Assembly: GCA_963721175.1 (NCBI GenBank)
Contig: CAVRIG010000011.1
Location: 237,877 to 301,876 of the forward strand
DNA from: Aliishimia sp963721175
Lineage (GTDB): Bacteria > Pseudomonadota > Alphaproteobacteria > Rhodobacterales > Rhodobacteraceae
Direction of reading: 5' to 3'
Length of the DNA: 64,000 nucleotides
Shown piece by piece: positions 10,497 through 18,594 of this stretch. Positions within the stretch are counted from its first letter, which is position 1, and every line of letters begins with the position of its first letter. Position numbers and translations under genes: made by a program. Below the pieces are notes generated by a model, which did no database searches, was not told where the DNA came from, and was given only the letters and a program-made list of their open reading frames with translations.

Positions 10497-10833
10497 TCAG
10501 TGGATCGCGGTCGACGAGAAGACCTGGATGACCACGATCCCGCCCACGATCATGCCCATCCCGATCACCGCCGGCAGGTCCAGCCGCTGCGCGAAGGCGA
10601 GCCAGCCGATGATCGCGATGAGCACGATGCCAAGGCCGGACCAGATCGCATACATGACACCGACCGGCATGTACCGGAGCGTGAGTGAGAGCAGGTAGAA
10701 GCCGATGCCGTAGGCCAGCACGACGATCATGGACGGGCCAGAGCCGGGTGAACTGCTGGCTGGCCTGCAAGCGCCGTCGTGCCGATGGTCTCTGCCACGA
10801 CGGCGCGAAGAGGTAGAGGTAGTGCATGGGCAT
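10497..10833 (-). CDS. SMR family multidrug efflux protein (frameshifted)
   Basis: Small multidrug resistance transporter of four membrane helices that exchanges protons for cationic compounds (EmrE-like, not GdX/SugE as far as the sequence shows). Helices 2-4 are intact from 10730 downwards (MIVVLAYGIGFYLLSL, VMYAIWSGLGIVLIAIIGW, VIGMGMIVGGIVVIQVF). The first helix, with the essential Glu in VVAETIGTTALQ, lies in other frames between 10833 and 10731, so at least two single-base indels split the gene. Start could be ATG 10833 or 10827. Corrected length about 110 aa fits the family. It follows the TIR-like gene on the same strand. Confidence 0.75.
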
Positions 10834-10858
10834 GCAGCGCAACTCCGTTTCGCGACCG

Positions 10859-11850
10859 TCAGGCCAGGTTCCAGCGTCTTTCAGGTCGCCGATCAGGTTG
10901 CGCAGTGTGTCGCGCAATTCGGCAATCCGCTTGTAGGTCACGCGGCGGTGATTGCGAACGTCGAAGGGAATCCTCTGACCATCGCGGGCAACAAAGATGA
11001 TCGGCTTTTCCAGCGCCATGGCATATCCCACTTCGAAGAAGACGTTGGGATTGGCGTCGTTCAGCAAGGCGATGATCCCGCAGGACGCCCGGATCCGTTT
11101 CGCTATCTCGTCGGTCACGTCACCGACATAGCTTTCCATGTCGAGCCTTTCGCAGATGAAGCCATGCATGTGCGCCAACTCGACGAAGGCGATGTCGATT
11201 CGTCCCGATGCTCATCCGAAAATGGCATGGCGACGAACAGCTTGGGTTTTTCCTCGAGTTCGGCAGGCTTCGGGCCGCTCCGCCGGGCTCAGATCGGGTC
11301 GATCACGCCGTTGATGTCAGTCCGTCCCTGCAACGCCGGCAGCAGCCAGTCATAGCCTTTCGCGATCAGCCTGCCGGTGGTCGCGGTGAGGAAGTCCGAG
11401 CTGTCGCGGAAGGTCTGCAGGATCTCCTTCAGCCGGTCGGCCGCGGCGCATCCTCCTCCACGATCAGGAGCGTCTTGAAGCTGACCGCTTCAACTGCGGA
11501 TAGGTACCCGGCGAGCTGCGCGACGAAGGCCTCCCGTTCGTCCAGCCCATACTCCGCGCCGTGCATCGTGGTCGCGATGACCGCCACGTCGGGACGCTTG
11601 TCCCGGACAGTTCGACAGTGTCGTTTGGCAAAGGCCCGGATCTCCGCGTAGCGGAAGCCATGAGCCGCCCGACGCCCAGAAACGCGACCTCGACCGACGA
11701 AATTCCCTTGCCGGCACGAACACCGTTTCGCCTTCGGGAACGGATCCCAAAAGCCGATGATGCTGGCGATGTCGGCGTCGGCACCGTGGAACTGATCCGC
11801 GTTCTTCAGAGCTCGAAGGTCCGCGCGCGCCGTGATCGTTGCCGCGGCAA
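10859..11850 (-). CDS. Two-domain protein: HGxxYGLDE alpha/beta domain + deoxyribosyltransferase/TIR-like domain (frameshifted)
   Basis: Reading on the minus strand, the first part (11850-11292) encodes a Rossmann-like alpha/beta segment with VEVAFLGVGRLMAS and a conspicuous MHGAEYGLDEREAF, ending TDINGVIDPI. The second part (11290-10859) encodes LFVAMPFSDEHRD, then ICERLDMESYVGD, IAKRIRASCGIIALL and NPNVFFEVGYAMALEKPIIF, ending IPFDVRNHRRVTY. That is the pattern of nucleoside 2-deoxyribosyltransferase/TIR-like nucleotide-binding domains. A TGA at 11289-11291 stands between the halves, but sequence before and after it is in one frame and a neighbouring frame reads through, so one gene is likely. 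Further indels sit near 11715, 11460 and 11200. Start and stop are approximate. Function unknown; the second fold is shared with NAD- or nucleotide-processing effectors. Confidence 0.5.
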
Positions 11851-11929
11851 CTTAATCCTGTCAGACACGTTCAAAGCCAATGCCCCGCGACTGTCGCGCC
11901 CAACGGGACACTGGCATCTCCGGAGGGCT

Positions 11930-13146
11930 TCATCCAGCCAGCGCCTTGTTCAGGTTCTCGTCGACCTTTTCGAGAAAGCCCATGGTGGTGAGCCAGCCCT
12001 GATCGGGCCCGACGAGCAGGGCGAGGTCCTTGGTCATGTGCCCGCTCTCCACGGTCTCCACGATCGACCCTTTCCAGCGTCGTCGGCGAAGGTCATCAGC
12101 GCGTCATTGTCGTCCAGCGTCGCGCGATGCTTGAGGCCGCCGGTCCAGGCGTAGATCGACGCGACCGAGTTGGTCGAGGTCTGCTCGCCCCGCTGATGCT
12201 GGCGATAATGGCGGGTGACGGTGCCATGCGCGGCTTCGGCCTCCACGATCTTGCCGTCGGGCGTCATCAGCTGCGAGGTCATCAGACCCAGCGAGCCGAA
12301 GCCCTGCGCCACGGTATCGGACTGCACGTCGCCGTCGTAGTTCTTGCAGGCCCAGACGAAGCCGCCGGACCATTTCATCGCGGCGGCGACCATGTCGTCG
12401 ATCAGGCGGTGTTCGTAGGTGATGCCCGCTTCCTTGAACTTGTCGGCGAATTCCGCCTCGAAGACCTTCTGGAACAGGATCATGAATTGCCCGTCATACT
12501 GTTTCAGGATCGTGTTCTTGGTCGACAGGTACAGAGGCCAGCCCATCGACAACGCGTAATTCATGGACGCGCGCGCGAAATCCTCGATCGACTGGTCGAG
12601 GTTGTACATGCCCATGTAGACGCCGGAGGAGGGCGCCTTGTACACCTCCTCCTCGATCACGGTGCCGTCGTCGCCCACGAACTTCAGCGACAGCGTGCCG
12701 GGCCCGGGGAACTTGATGTCGGTGGCGCGGTACTGGTCTCCGAAGGCGTGGCGGCCGATCACGATGGGCTTGGTCCAGCCCGGCACCAGGCGCGGCACGT
12801 TCTTGCAGATGATGGGGGCACGGAAGACGACGCCGCCCAGGATGTTCCGGATCGTCCCGTTCGGGCTCCGCCACATCTTCTTCAGCCCGAACTCCTCGAC
12901 GCGCCCCTCGTCTGGCGTGATCGTGGCGCATTTCACCGCGACGCCGACTTCCTTGGTCTTTTCCGCAGCATCGATGGTGATCTGGTCGTCCGTTTCGTCG
13001 CGGCTCTCGATCCCGAGATCGTAGTAGAGCAGGTCGACGTCGAGATAGGGCAGGATCAGTTTCTTCTTGATGAAGTCCCAGATGATCCGCGTCATCTCGT
13101 CCCCGTCCATCTCGACGATGGGATTGTCCACCTTGATCTTGGTCAT
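11930..13146 (-). CDS. icd: NADP-dependent isocitrate dehydrogenase
   Basis: Oxidatively decarboxylates isocitrate to 2-oxoglutarate in the TCA cycle, producing NADPH. It is the eukaryote-like (type II) enzyme common in Alphaproteobacteria: MTKIKVDNPIVEMDGDEMTRIIW at the start, KCATITPDEGRVEEFGLKK, substrate-loop SPNGTIRNILGG and metal-binding DDMVAAAMKW..GGFVWACKNYDGDVQSD. Near 12080 two extra bases break the frame; the corrected C-terminus runs LERVIVETVESGHMTKDLALLVG and ends LNKALAG at 11930, giving 404 aa, the expected length. Unlinked to other TCA genes here. Upstream, 13147-13393 (247 bases) holds only its promoter region; I see nothing definite there. Confidence 0.92.
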
Positions 13147-13393
13147 CGGGCGCCGCCCCTTTCAGTGTTGTCAGACTTAGTTGCAGGCGGGATAGCGCGA
13201 AATGCAAGACGGGGGAAGGCGGTATGCGGCGGTATACGGTGCGGGGGCGATCATTGCTGTCCCAACATGTGACGCGGTAGGCGATGTTGGTTCCTCGAGA
13301 CCTGCCAGACGAAGCTTCCGGCATCATGAAGGCACATCGAACAGGTCTGCCTTTCGACCGGGCCGGTCGGCGGGGCCAACAGAGTGCGGCCAA

Positions 13394-13630
13394 CTATTCC
13401 GACTTGGCCGTCCGGTGCTCCTGCAGTTTGGTCTTCAGGAATTGGCGCCCGGCAATCTCTGCCATCCGTGTACGGATCGCCGTCAGGAAAGCCTCTTCGA
13501 GGGTCTGCGACGAAGCGCCCAGAACCTGGGCCACTTCCATGAAGAGACGGTCGTTGCCGATCTCCTTCTGCACGGAGAGGCATTCCTCCGCCAACTTGTT
13601 GGCCATCTCGAGGACTGCGGGATCCGACAT
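13394..13630 (-). CDS. Conserved hypothetical small protein
   Basis: A 78-aa, mostly alpha-helical, charged protein (MSDPAVLEMANKLAEECL...) with no domain I can name. Its ATG shares one base with the TGA of the upstream alpha/beta hydrolase gene (TGATG at 13628-13632), so translation of the two is probably coupled. The clean open frame and coupling support a real gene; the function is unknown. Confidence 0.6.
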   Translation of the reverse strand: MSDPAVLEMANKLAEECLSVQKEIGNDRLFMEVAQVLGASSQTLEEAFLTAIRTRMAEIAGRQFLKTKLQEHRTAKSE

Positions 13631-14283
13631 CAGCGGCTGCTCTCGGTCAGGCGGCGCTTCACGTACTCGGTCGTCGTGTCGATCAGGGTATCCATGTACG
13701 GTTCTTCGAAGAAATGGCCCGCGCCTTCGACGATCTCATGCGTGATGATGATGCCCTTCTGCTCATGCAGCTTGTTGACCAACGCCACCGTGTCGGCGGG
13801 CGGAGCGACCCGGTCGGCGGAGCCGTTGATGACGAGACCGGAGGACGGGCAGGGGGCGAGAAAGGAGAAATCGTACATGTTGGCCGGCGGGGACACGCTG
13901 ATGAACCCGGTGATCTCGGGCCGGCGCATCAGCAGTTGCATCCCGATCCAGGCCCCGAAGGAAAAGCCCGCAACCCAGCAGTGCTTGGAGTTGTTGTTCA
14001 TCGACTGCAGGTAGTCGAGCGCCGAGGCGGCATCGGAAAGTTCGCCGATGCCTTGGTCGTACTCGCCCTGGCTGCGTCCGACACCGCGGAAATTGAAGCG
14101 CAGCACGGTGAAGCCCATCTTGAAGAACGCGTAATGCAGGTTGTACACGACCTTGTGGTTCATCGTGCCGCCGAACTGCGGATGCGGGTGCAGGACGATG
14201 GCAATCGGCGCATCACGATCTTTCTGGGGATGGTAGCGGCCTTCAAGACGGCCTTCCGGGCCGGGAAAGATGACCTCTGGCAT
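13630..14283 (-). CDS. Alpha/beta hydrolase (COG2945-type)
   Basis: Alpha/beta-hydrolase of 217 aa. Oxyanion-hole region HPHPQFGGTMNHKVV, then FRGVGRSQGEYDQG, nucleophile elbow GFSFGAWIG (Ser), Asp in INGSADRVAPP and His in VEGAGHFF, so the catalytic triad is complete. The pattern fits the bacterial short alpha/beta hydrolases of unknown substrate rather than a named esterase. I start at the ATG at 14283, which has AAGGGA just upstream; a start at 14343 would extend into the divergent promoter region shared with iscR. It is translationally coupled to the small gene downstream. Confidence 0.8.
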   Translation of the reverse strand: MPEVIFPGPEGRLEGRYHPQKDRDAPIAIVLHPHPQFGGTMNHKVVYNLHYAFFKMGFTVLRFNFRGVGRSQGEYDQGIGELSDAASALDYLQSMNNNSKHCWVAGFSFGAWIGMQLLMRRPEITGFISVSPPANMYDFSFLAPCPSSGLVINGSADRVAPPADTVALVNKLHEQKGIIITHEIVEGAGHFFEEPYMDTLIDTTTEYVKRRLTESSR

Positions 14284-14344
14284 GGGTGTCCCTTGTGCTG
14301 TCGTCTTGGCCGCGCGAATTTCTTGACGAATTCGGTTGGGCAAC

Positions 14345-14359
14345 TTAGAACTATTCTAA
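14345..14359 (+). promoter_or_regulatory. Irr-type iron control element upstream of iscR-suf
   Basis: TTAGAACTATTCTAA is a perfect TTAGAA-N3-TTCTAA palindrome, the iron control element bound by Irr in Alphaproteobacteria. It overlaps the -10 (TAGAAC, 14346-14351) of a candidate promoter with -35 TTGACG (14323-14328) and 17-base spacing, where bound repressor would block RNA polymerase. It lies about 105 bases before iscR in the divergent region. Irr binding is inferred from the motif. Confidence 0.7.
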
Positions 14360-14463
14360 CTGATGCGATGGCGCGTCCACCGGGCTTTCTGCATGTAGGC
14401 AAATGCGCGGGGCGCGTCAATTGCTCGTGCTGGGGCTGACGACGGGCTGGTCGAAGGAGATCG

Positions 14464-14925
14464 ATGATGAAACTGTCGACGAAGGGACGCTACGCCATGG
14501 TGGCTCTGGCGGACATCGCGCTGCAACCGGCGGACCGGCTCGTGACGTTGAGCGAGATTTCCGACCGGCAGTCGATCTCCCTGCCATATCTCGAACAGCT
14601 CTTCGTCAAGTTGCGGCGCGCGGAGCTTGTCGCCTCGGTGCGCGGCCCGGGGGGCGGCTACAGGCTGGCGCGGTCTGCATCGGAAATCCGCGTGGTCGAA
14701 ATCCTGGCGGCGGTCGACGAGACGGTCGATGCCATGAAGAAGGGAGCAGGCGCATCCGGCGGCACGTCGGGCAGCAAGGCGCAGTCGCTGACGAACCGGT
14801 TGTGGCAGAGCCTTTCGGCGAACGTTTACGTGTTCCTGCACCAGACGCGGCTGAGCGACGTTGTCGGCAACGAACTTGCCCCGTGTCCGGCGGTGCCGGG
14901 ACTGTTCGCGGTGGTGGACGAATGA
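14464..14925 (+). CDS. iscR: Rrf2-family regulator IscR
   Basis: Winged-helix Rrf2 regulator of iron-sulfur assembly, 153 aa. MKLSTKGRYAMVALADIA, the helix-turn-helix and the wing region VRGPGGGYRLAR are typical of IscR. The cluster-binding loop after DETVDAMKKG contains no cysteine at all (GAGASGGTSGSKAQ), where E. coli IscR has three. The only Cys is near the C-terminus (ELAPCPAVPG). This matches the atypical IscR known from Rhodobacter sphaeroides. ATG 14464 and 14467 are both possible; GAAGGAG at 14455-14461 serves either. First gene of the suf operon, behind an Irr-type box. Confidence 0.88.
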   Translation: MMKLSTKGRYAMVALADIALQPADRLVTLSEISDRQSISLPYLEQLFVKLRRAELVASVRGPGGGYRLARSASEIRVVEILAAVDETVDAMKKGAGASGGTSGSKAQSLTNRLWQSLSANVYVFLHQTRLSDVVGNELAPCPAVPGLFAVVDE

Positions 14926-14962
14926 GTTTCGTGATTCCACCGTCTCGCCGGGATGCTGGCCG

Positions 14963-15031
14963 CTCGGGGGCGCTGCCCCCGTCTTGCCTGTGGCAAGACT
15001 CCCCCGAGGTATTTAGGGACCCAAAGAAGCC
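14963..15031 (+). repeat. Palindromic intergenic element between iscR and the desulfurase gene
   Basis: CTCGGGGG (14963-14970) pairs with CCCCCGAG (15001-15008). Nested between them are GGGGGCGCTGCCCCC and a perfect 8-bp hairpin GTCTTGCC-TGT-GGCAAGAC (14981-14999). A tail GGTATTTAGGGACCCAAAGAAG follows. I recognise the CCCCCGAG-TATTT-GGGACC-AAAGAAG layout as a common Rhodobacteraceae intergenic repeat. It may attenuate or process the suf mRNA. Confidence 0.55.
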
Positions 15032-16210
15032 GTGAGGACGTATCTGGACCATAACGCGACGACGCCGCTTCGGCCGGAGGCACGCGAGGCGATGCGTGCG
15101 GCGATGGATGTGCCCGGCAATCCGTCCTCCGTACACGCCGAAGGGCGTGCCGCAAAGGCGCTGGTGGAGCGCGCGAGGGCGCAGGTGGCCGATCTGGTCG
15201 GCTGCACGCCCGCACAGGTGATCTTCACCGGATCGGCGACGGAGGCCGCTGCGCTCGCGGTCGCGCAGAAAGAGCGGTTCGGGAATGTCTTCGCAGCCTT
15301 GCCGACAGAGCACGATGCCCTGCTTGCGTGGTCCGAGCGCGATCTTCCGTCGATCTTCGGTCGCGATGGATCGGTCGACATGGCCGGACTGCGCAGTTAT
15401 CTCGCGCGGGTGCAACCGGCTCCCGGATCCGATCGTAAGGCAACCGCTTCGCCTGTCGCGCTGGTGGCGGTCTCCGCCGCAAACAGCGAAACCGGCTTGA
15501 TGCAGCATGACCGGGCGGTGGTTCCGAATGGCGGGGTCGACGGCGGCGACGCGGGTGCTGGCCCTTACGGCGTCGTGTGCGACATCACGCAAATGGCGGG
15601 AAAGGTGCCGGTTCGCTACGAGGGCGAGAAACGGCCGGCATTTGCACTTTTGTCTGCCCACAAGTTGGGTGGCCCGAAAGGCGTCGGAGCCTTGATAAAT
15701 TTCACGCGCGATGACCCGCGCGCGATCCTGCGCGGTGGCGGGCAAGAGATGGGGCGCCGGTCCGGTACGGAGAACGTGATCGGGATCGCCGGATTTGGCG
15801 CGGCGGCCGAAGCCGCGGCGCGCGATGTGGCCGCCGGGCGCTGGGAAAAGACCGAGCAACTTAGAAATATTCTAGAAAACGCACTTGAGTGCCTGTCGGC
15901 AGAGACTATTTTTGTCGGGAAAGGCGCCGCGCGGCTTCCAAACACCTCTTGCGTCCTCACGCCCGGGTGGAAGGGTGAAACGCAGGTGATGCAGATGGAT
16001 CTGGCCGGCTACGCGATCTCGTCGGGATCGGCCTGTTCATCCGGCAAGGTCCGCGCAAGCCGCGCGCTCGGGGCGATGGGGTATGACGAGGTAGAGGCGG
16101 CATCGGCGATTCGCGTATCGCTGGGGCTTGAGACGACAGAGGACGACGTGCTGCGCTTTGCCGGGGCGTGGGGCGACAAGCTCAGGAAACACATGTCACG
16201 CGCCGCGTGA
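15032..16210 (+). CDS. NifS/IscS-type cysteine desulfurase
   Basis: PLP-dependent cysteine desulfurase, 392 aa, of the NifS/IscS (group I) type; it removes sulfur from cysteine as persulfide for cluster building. N-terminal YLDHNATTPLRPEA, PLP lysine in LLSAHKLGGPKG, and the mobile active-site loop SSGSACSSGKVRAS with the persulfide cysteine. The start is GTG at 15032; no stronger start lies nearby. It sits between iscR and sufB, so the operon carries two desulfurases, this one and SufS. An iron-control-like palindrome lies inside the coding region at 15861. Confidence 0.85.
   Translation: MRTYLDHNATTPLRPEAREAMRAAMDVPGNPSSVHAEGRAAKALVERARAQVADLVGCTPAQVIFTGSATEAAALAVAQKERFGNVFAALPTEHDALLAWSERDLPSIFGRDGSVDMAGLRSYLARVQPAPGSDRKATASPVALVAVSAANSETGLMQHDRAVVPNGGVDGGDAGAGPYGVVCDITQMAGKVPVRYEGEKRPAFALLSAHKLGGPKGVGALINFTRDDPRAILRGGGQEMGRRSGTENVIGIAGFGAAAEAAARDVAAGRWEKTEQLRNILENALECLSAETIFVGKGAARLPNTSCVLTPGWKGETQVMQMDLAGYAISSGSACSSGKVRASRALGAMGYDEVEAASAIRVSLGLETTEDDVLRFAGAWGDKLRKHMSRAA
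15861..15875 (+). promoter_or_regulatory. Second iron-control-element-like site inside the desulfurase gene
   Basis: TTAGAAATATTCTAG matches TTAGAA-N3-TTCTAA with one mismatch in the last base. It lies inside the desulfurase coding sequence, 356 bases before sufB. It could serve an internal promoter for sufBCDS or be chance; the A/T-rich patch stands out in a GC-rich gene and forces rare-looking codons (AGA, ATA/ATT context). Confidence 0.35.
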
Positions 16211-16230
16211 CCAGGTTTGAGGAGAGTGCC

Positions 16231-17772
16231 ATGACTGCGTTGGACAAGGTTCAGGTCAAGGAAGGCGTCGAGCAGGATACGATCGACACCGTCCGGGAGG
16301 TCGGTGGCACGTACAAGCACGGCTGGAACACCGATATCGAGATGGATTACGCGCCGAAAGGGCTGACGCCCGACATCGTGCGCCTGATCTCCGAGAAGAA
16401 TGAAGAGCCCGGGTGGATGACCGACTGGCGGTTGAGCGCCTATGAGCGCTGGCTGCAGAAGAAGGAGCCTGACTGGGCGATGGTCGACTACCCGGAGATC
16501 GATTTTCAGAACCAGTATTACTATGCCCGCCCCAAGAGCATGCAAGTGAAGCCGAAGTCGCTGGACGAGGTCGATCCCAAGCTGTTGGCGACATACGAGA
16601 AGCTGGGCATTCCGCTGAAGGAGCAGATGATCCTTGCCGGAGTCGAGGGCGCCGAGAACGAGGCTCCGGCCGAAGGTCGGGAGGAGGCCTCGCGCAAGGT
16701 CGCCGTCGACGCGGTGTTCGATTCCGTCTCCGTCGGAACGACGTTCCAGAAGGAGCTGAAGAAGGCCGGCGTGATCTTCTGCTCGATATCGGAGGCGATC
16801 CGCGAGCATCCGGATTTGGTGAAGAAGTATCTGGGCTCCGTCGTGCCGGTCAGCGACAATTTCTATGCGACTCTGAATTCCGCCGTTTTTTCGGATGGTT
16901 CGTTTGTCTATGTTCCGCCGGGTGTACGCTGTCCGATGGAGCTGAGTACCTATTTCCGCATCAATGCGGAGAATACGGGCCAGTTCGAGCGTACGCTGAT
17001 CATCGCCGACAAGGGATCCTACGTCTCCTACCTTGAAGGGTGCACGGCGCCGCAGCGCGACACCTCGCAATTGCACGCGGCGGTCGTGGAGATCGTGGTC
17101 GAGGAAGATGCGGAGGTGAAGTACTCCACCGTGCAGAACTGGTATCCTGGCGACGAGAATGGCAAGGGCGGCATCTACAACTTCGTGACGAAGCGCGCCG
17201 ATTGCCGAGGTGATCGGGCGAAGGTCATGTGGACGCAGGTCGAGACCGGCTCTGCCGTGACGTGGAAATATCCCTCATGCATCCTGCGAGGTGACGACAG
17301 CCAGGGCGAGTTCTACTCGATCGCGATAACCAACAACTGGCAGCAGGCCGACACCGGCACCAAGATGACGCATCTGGGGCGCAACACGAAGTCGCGGATC
17401 GTCTCCAAGGGGATCAGTGCGGGCCATGCGCAGAATACCTATCGCGGGCTGGTGTCGATGCATCCGAAGGCGAAGAATTCGCGCAACTACACGCAGTGCG
17501 ATTCCCTCCTGATCGGAAACCAGTGCGGAGCGCACACGGTCCCCTACATCGAGGTGAAGAACAACTCCTCGCGTGTGGAGCACGAGGCGACGACATCGAA
17601 GGTCGACGACGACCAGCTGTTCTATTGCCGGTCCAGGGGAATGGACGAGGAAGAGGCGGTGGCGCTGGTGGTGAACGGCTTCTGCAAGGAAGTGCTGCAG
17701 GCGCTGCCGATGGAGTTCGCCATGGAGGCTCAGCAACTTGTGGCCATTTCGCTGGAAGGCTCCGTGGGGTAG
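16231..17772 (+). CDS. sufB: Fe-S cluster scaffold protein SufB
   Basis: Scaffold subunit of the SufBC2D complex on which Fe-S clusters are assembled from SufS-derived sulfur. 513 aa; start ATG 16231 with GAGGAGAG just upstream. Conserved blocks: WMTDWRLSAYERWL, FYATLNSAVFSDGSFVYVPPGVRCPMELSTYFRIN, YLEGCTAPQRD and YTQCDSLLIGNQCGAHTVPYIEVKN, the latter two carrying the conserved cysteines. Length and sequence are typical. The next small gene begins immediately after the stop. Confidence 0.95.
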   Translation: MTALDKVQVKEGVEQDTIDTVREVGGTYKHGWNTDIEMDYAPKGLTPDIVRLISEKNEEPGWMTDWRLSAYERWLQKKEPDWAMVDYPEIDFQNQYYYARPKSMQVKPKSLDEVDPKLLATYEKLGIPLKEQMILAGVEGAENEAPAEGREEASRKVAVDAVFDSVSVGTTFQKELKKAGVIFCSISEAIREHPDLVKKYLGSVVPVSDNFYATLNSAVFSDGSFVYVPPGVRCPMELSTYFRINAENTGQFERTLIIADKGSYVSYLEGCTAPQRDTSQLHAAVVEIVVEEDAEVKYSTVQNWYPGDENGKGGIYNFVTKRADCRGDRAKVMWTQVETGSAVTWKYPSCILRGDDSQGEFYSIAITNNWQQADTGTKMTHLGRNTKSRIVSKGISAGHAQNTYRGLVSMHPKAKNSRNYTQCDSLLIGNQCGAHTVPYIEVKNNSSRVEHEATTSKVDDDQLFYCRSRGMDEEEAVALVVNGFCKEVLQALPMEFAMEAQQLVAISLEGSVG

Positions 17773-17976
17773 ATGGCCGACAGGGCGCAGAATTCGACAG
17801 CCGCCGGGATCATGACCGTCGTGGCCGGCGCTGGCGCAGGTGGACTGGTGGCATGGTTCGTTGCTCCGGCGCTGTTTCCGGCAGCGCTGATCGGCGGCGC
17901 GCTGATCGCCGGCGCGGCCCGGGTGGCGTGGGTTCTGGCGCGCTCGGGGTCCGACAAGACGGACGGTTCGTCATGA
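17773..17976 (+). CDS. Small membrane protein of unknown function in the suf operon
   Basis: 67 aa. It starts on the base after the sufB stop and overlaps the following gene by four bases, so it is translated as part of the operon. Two glycine/alanine-rich hydrophobic stretches (about residues 14-34 and 37-54) suggest two short membrane helices, with a polar C-terminus GSDKTDGSS. No recognised domain. Confidence 0.6.
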   Translation: MADRAQNSTAAGIMTVVAGAGAGGLVAWFVAPALFPAALIGGALIAGAARVAWVLARSGSDKTDGSS

Positions 17977-18173
17977 TGGCGCTTCTGGTACAATCCGCGG
18001 GCGCCGGGTTGGGGGTTTTCGCAGGGACGCTCATCGGTCTCTCGATCCGCAAGCGCTCCGGCAAGACGGAGGGCCTTCTGGCGGGGTCTGCGGTCCTGAC
18101 TGCGGCCGCCGCCGGTTTTCTGGCTCTGGGCGTGATGATGATTGTCAACGCATTGACTGGGCCGGGAGCCTGA
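17973..18173 (+). CDS. Small membrane protein of unknown function in the suf operon
   Basis: 66 aa with two predicted membrane helices (about residues 3-22 and 38-60) separated by a basic loop SIRKRSGKTEG. The ATG at 17973 overlaps the preceding stop (ATGA). It could form a pair with the 67-aa protein before it. No family recognised. Confidence 0.55.
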   Translation: MMALLVQSAGAGLGVFAGTLIGLSIRKRSGKTEGLLAGSAVLTAAAAGFLALGVMMIVNALTGPGA

Positions 18174-18189
18174 GTTCGGAGATGACGAG

Positions 18190-18501
18190 ATGATCGTGAC
18201 GACAACACAGTCCGTCGAAGGATATGCAATTCAGGACTACAAGGGCATCGTCGTGGGTGAGGCGATTCTGGGCGCCAACGTGATCCGGGACGTGTTCGCA
18301 GGGATAACCGATATCCTTGGCGGTCGCTCGGGCGCCTACGAACAGGAGTTGGGCAAGGCGCGGGGCATTGCGCTTTCCGAACTGGAGGAACGGGCTCACG
18401 CCCTGGGCGCGAATGCGGTGGTTGGTGTCGATCTCGACTACGAGGTGATCAACTCGATGATGATGGTGTCGGCATCCGGAACGGCCGTCGTGATCGGGTG
18501 A
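18190..18501 (+). CDS. YbjQ/UPF0145 family protein
   Basis: 103-aa YbjQ family protein (putative heavy-metal-binding, UPF0145). Typical features are IQDYKGIVVGEAILGANV near the start, the helix LSELEERAHALGANAVVGVDLDY and the C-terminal strand SMMMVSASGTAVVI. Members form pentamers; their role is unproven. Placement between sufB and sufC is unusual and hints at a metal-linked accessory role, which is inference only. Confidence 0.8.
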   Translation: MIVTTTQSVEGYAIQDYKGIVVGEAILGANVIRDVFAGITDILGGRSGAYEQELGKARGIALSELEERAHALGANAVVGVDLDYEVINSMMMVSASGTAVVIG

Positions 18502-18594
18502 CCCGCCCACGCGTCGTGCGGTCGGAAACCCGCACGGCTTGAGCCATTACGCAATTCACCGCCCAGTGCGGGACGAGAAATGAAAGAGGTAGAC

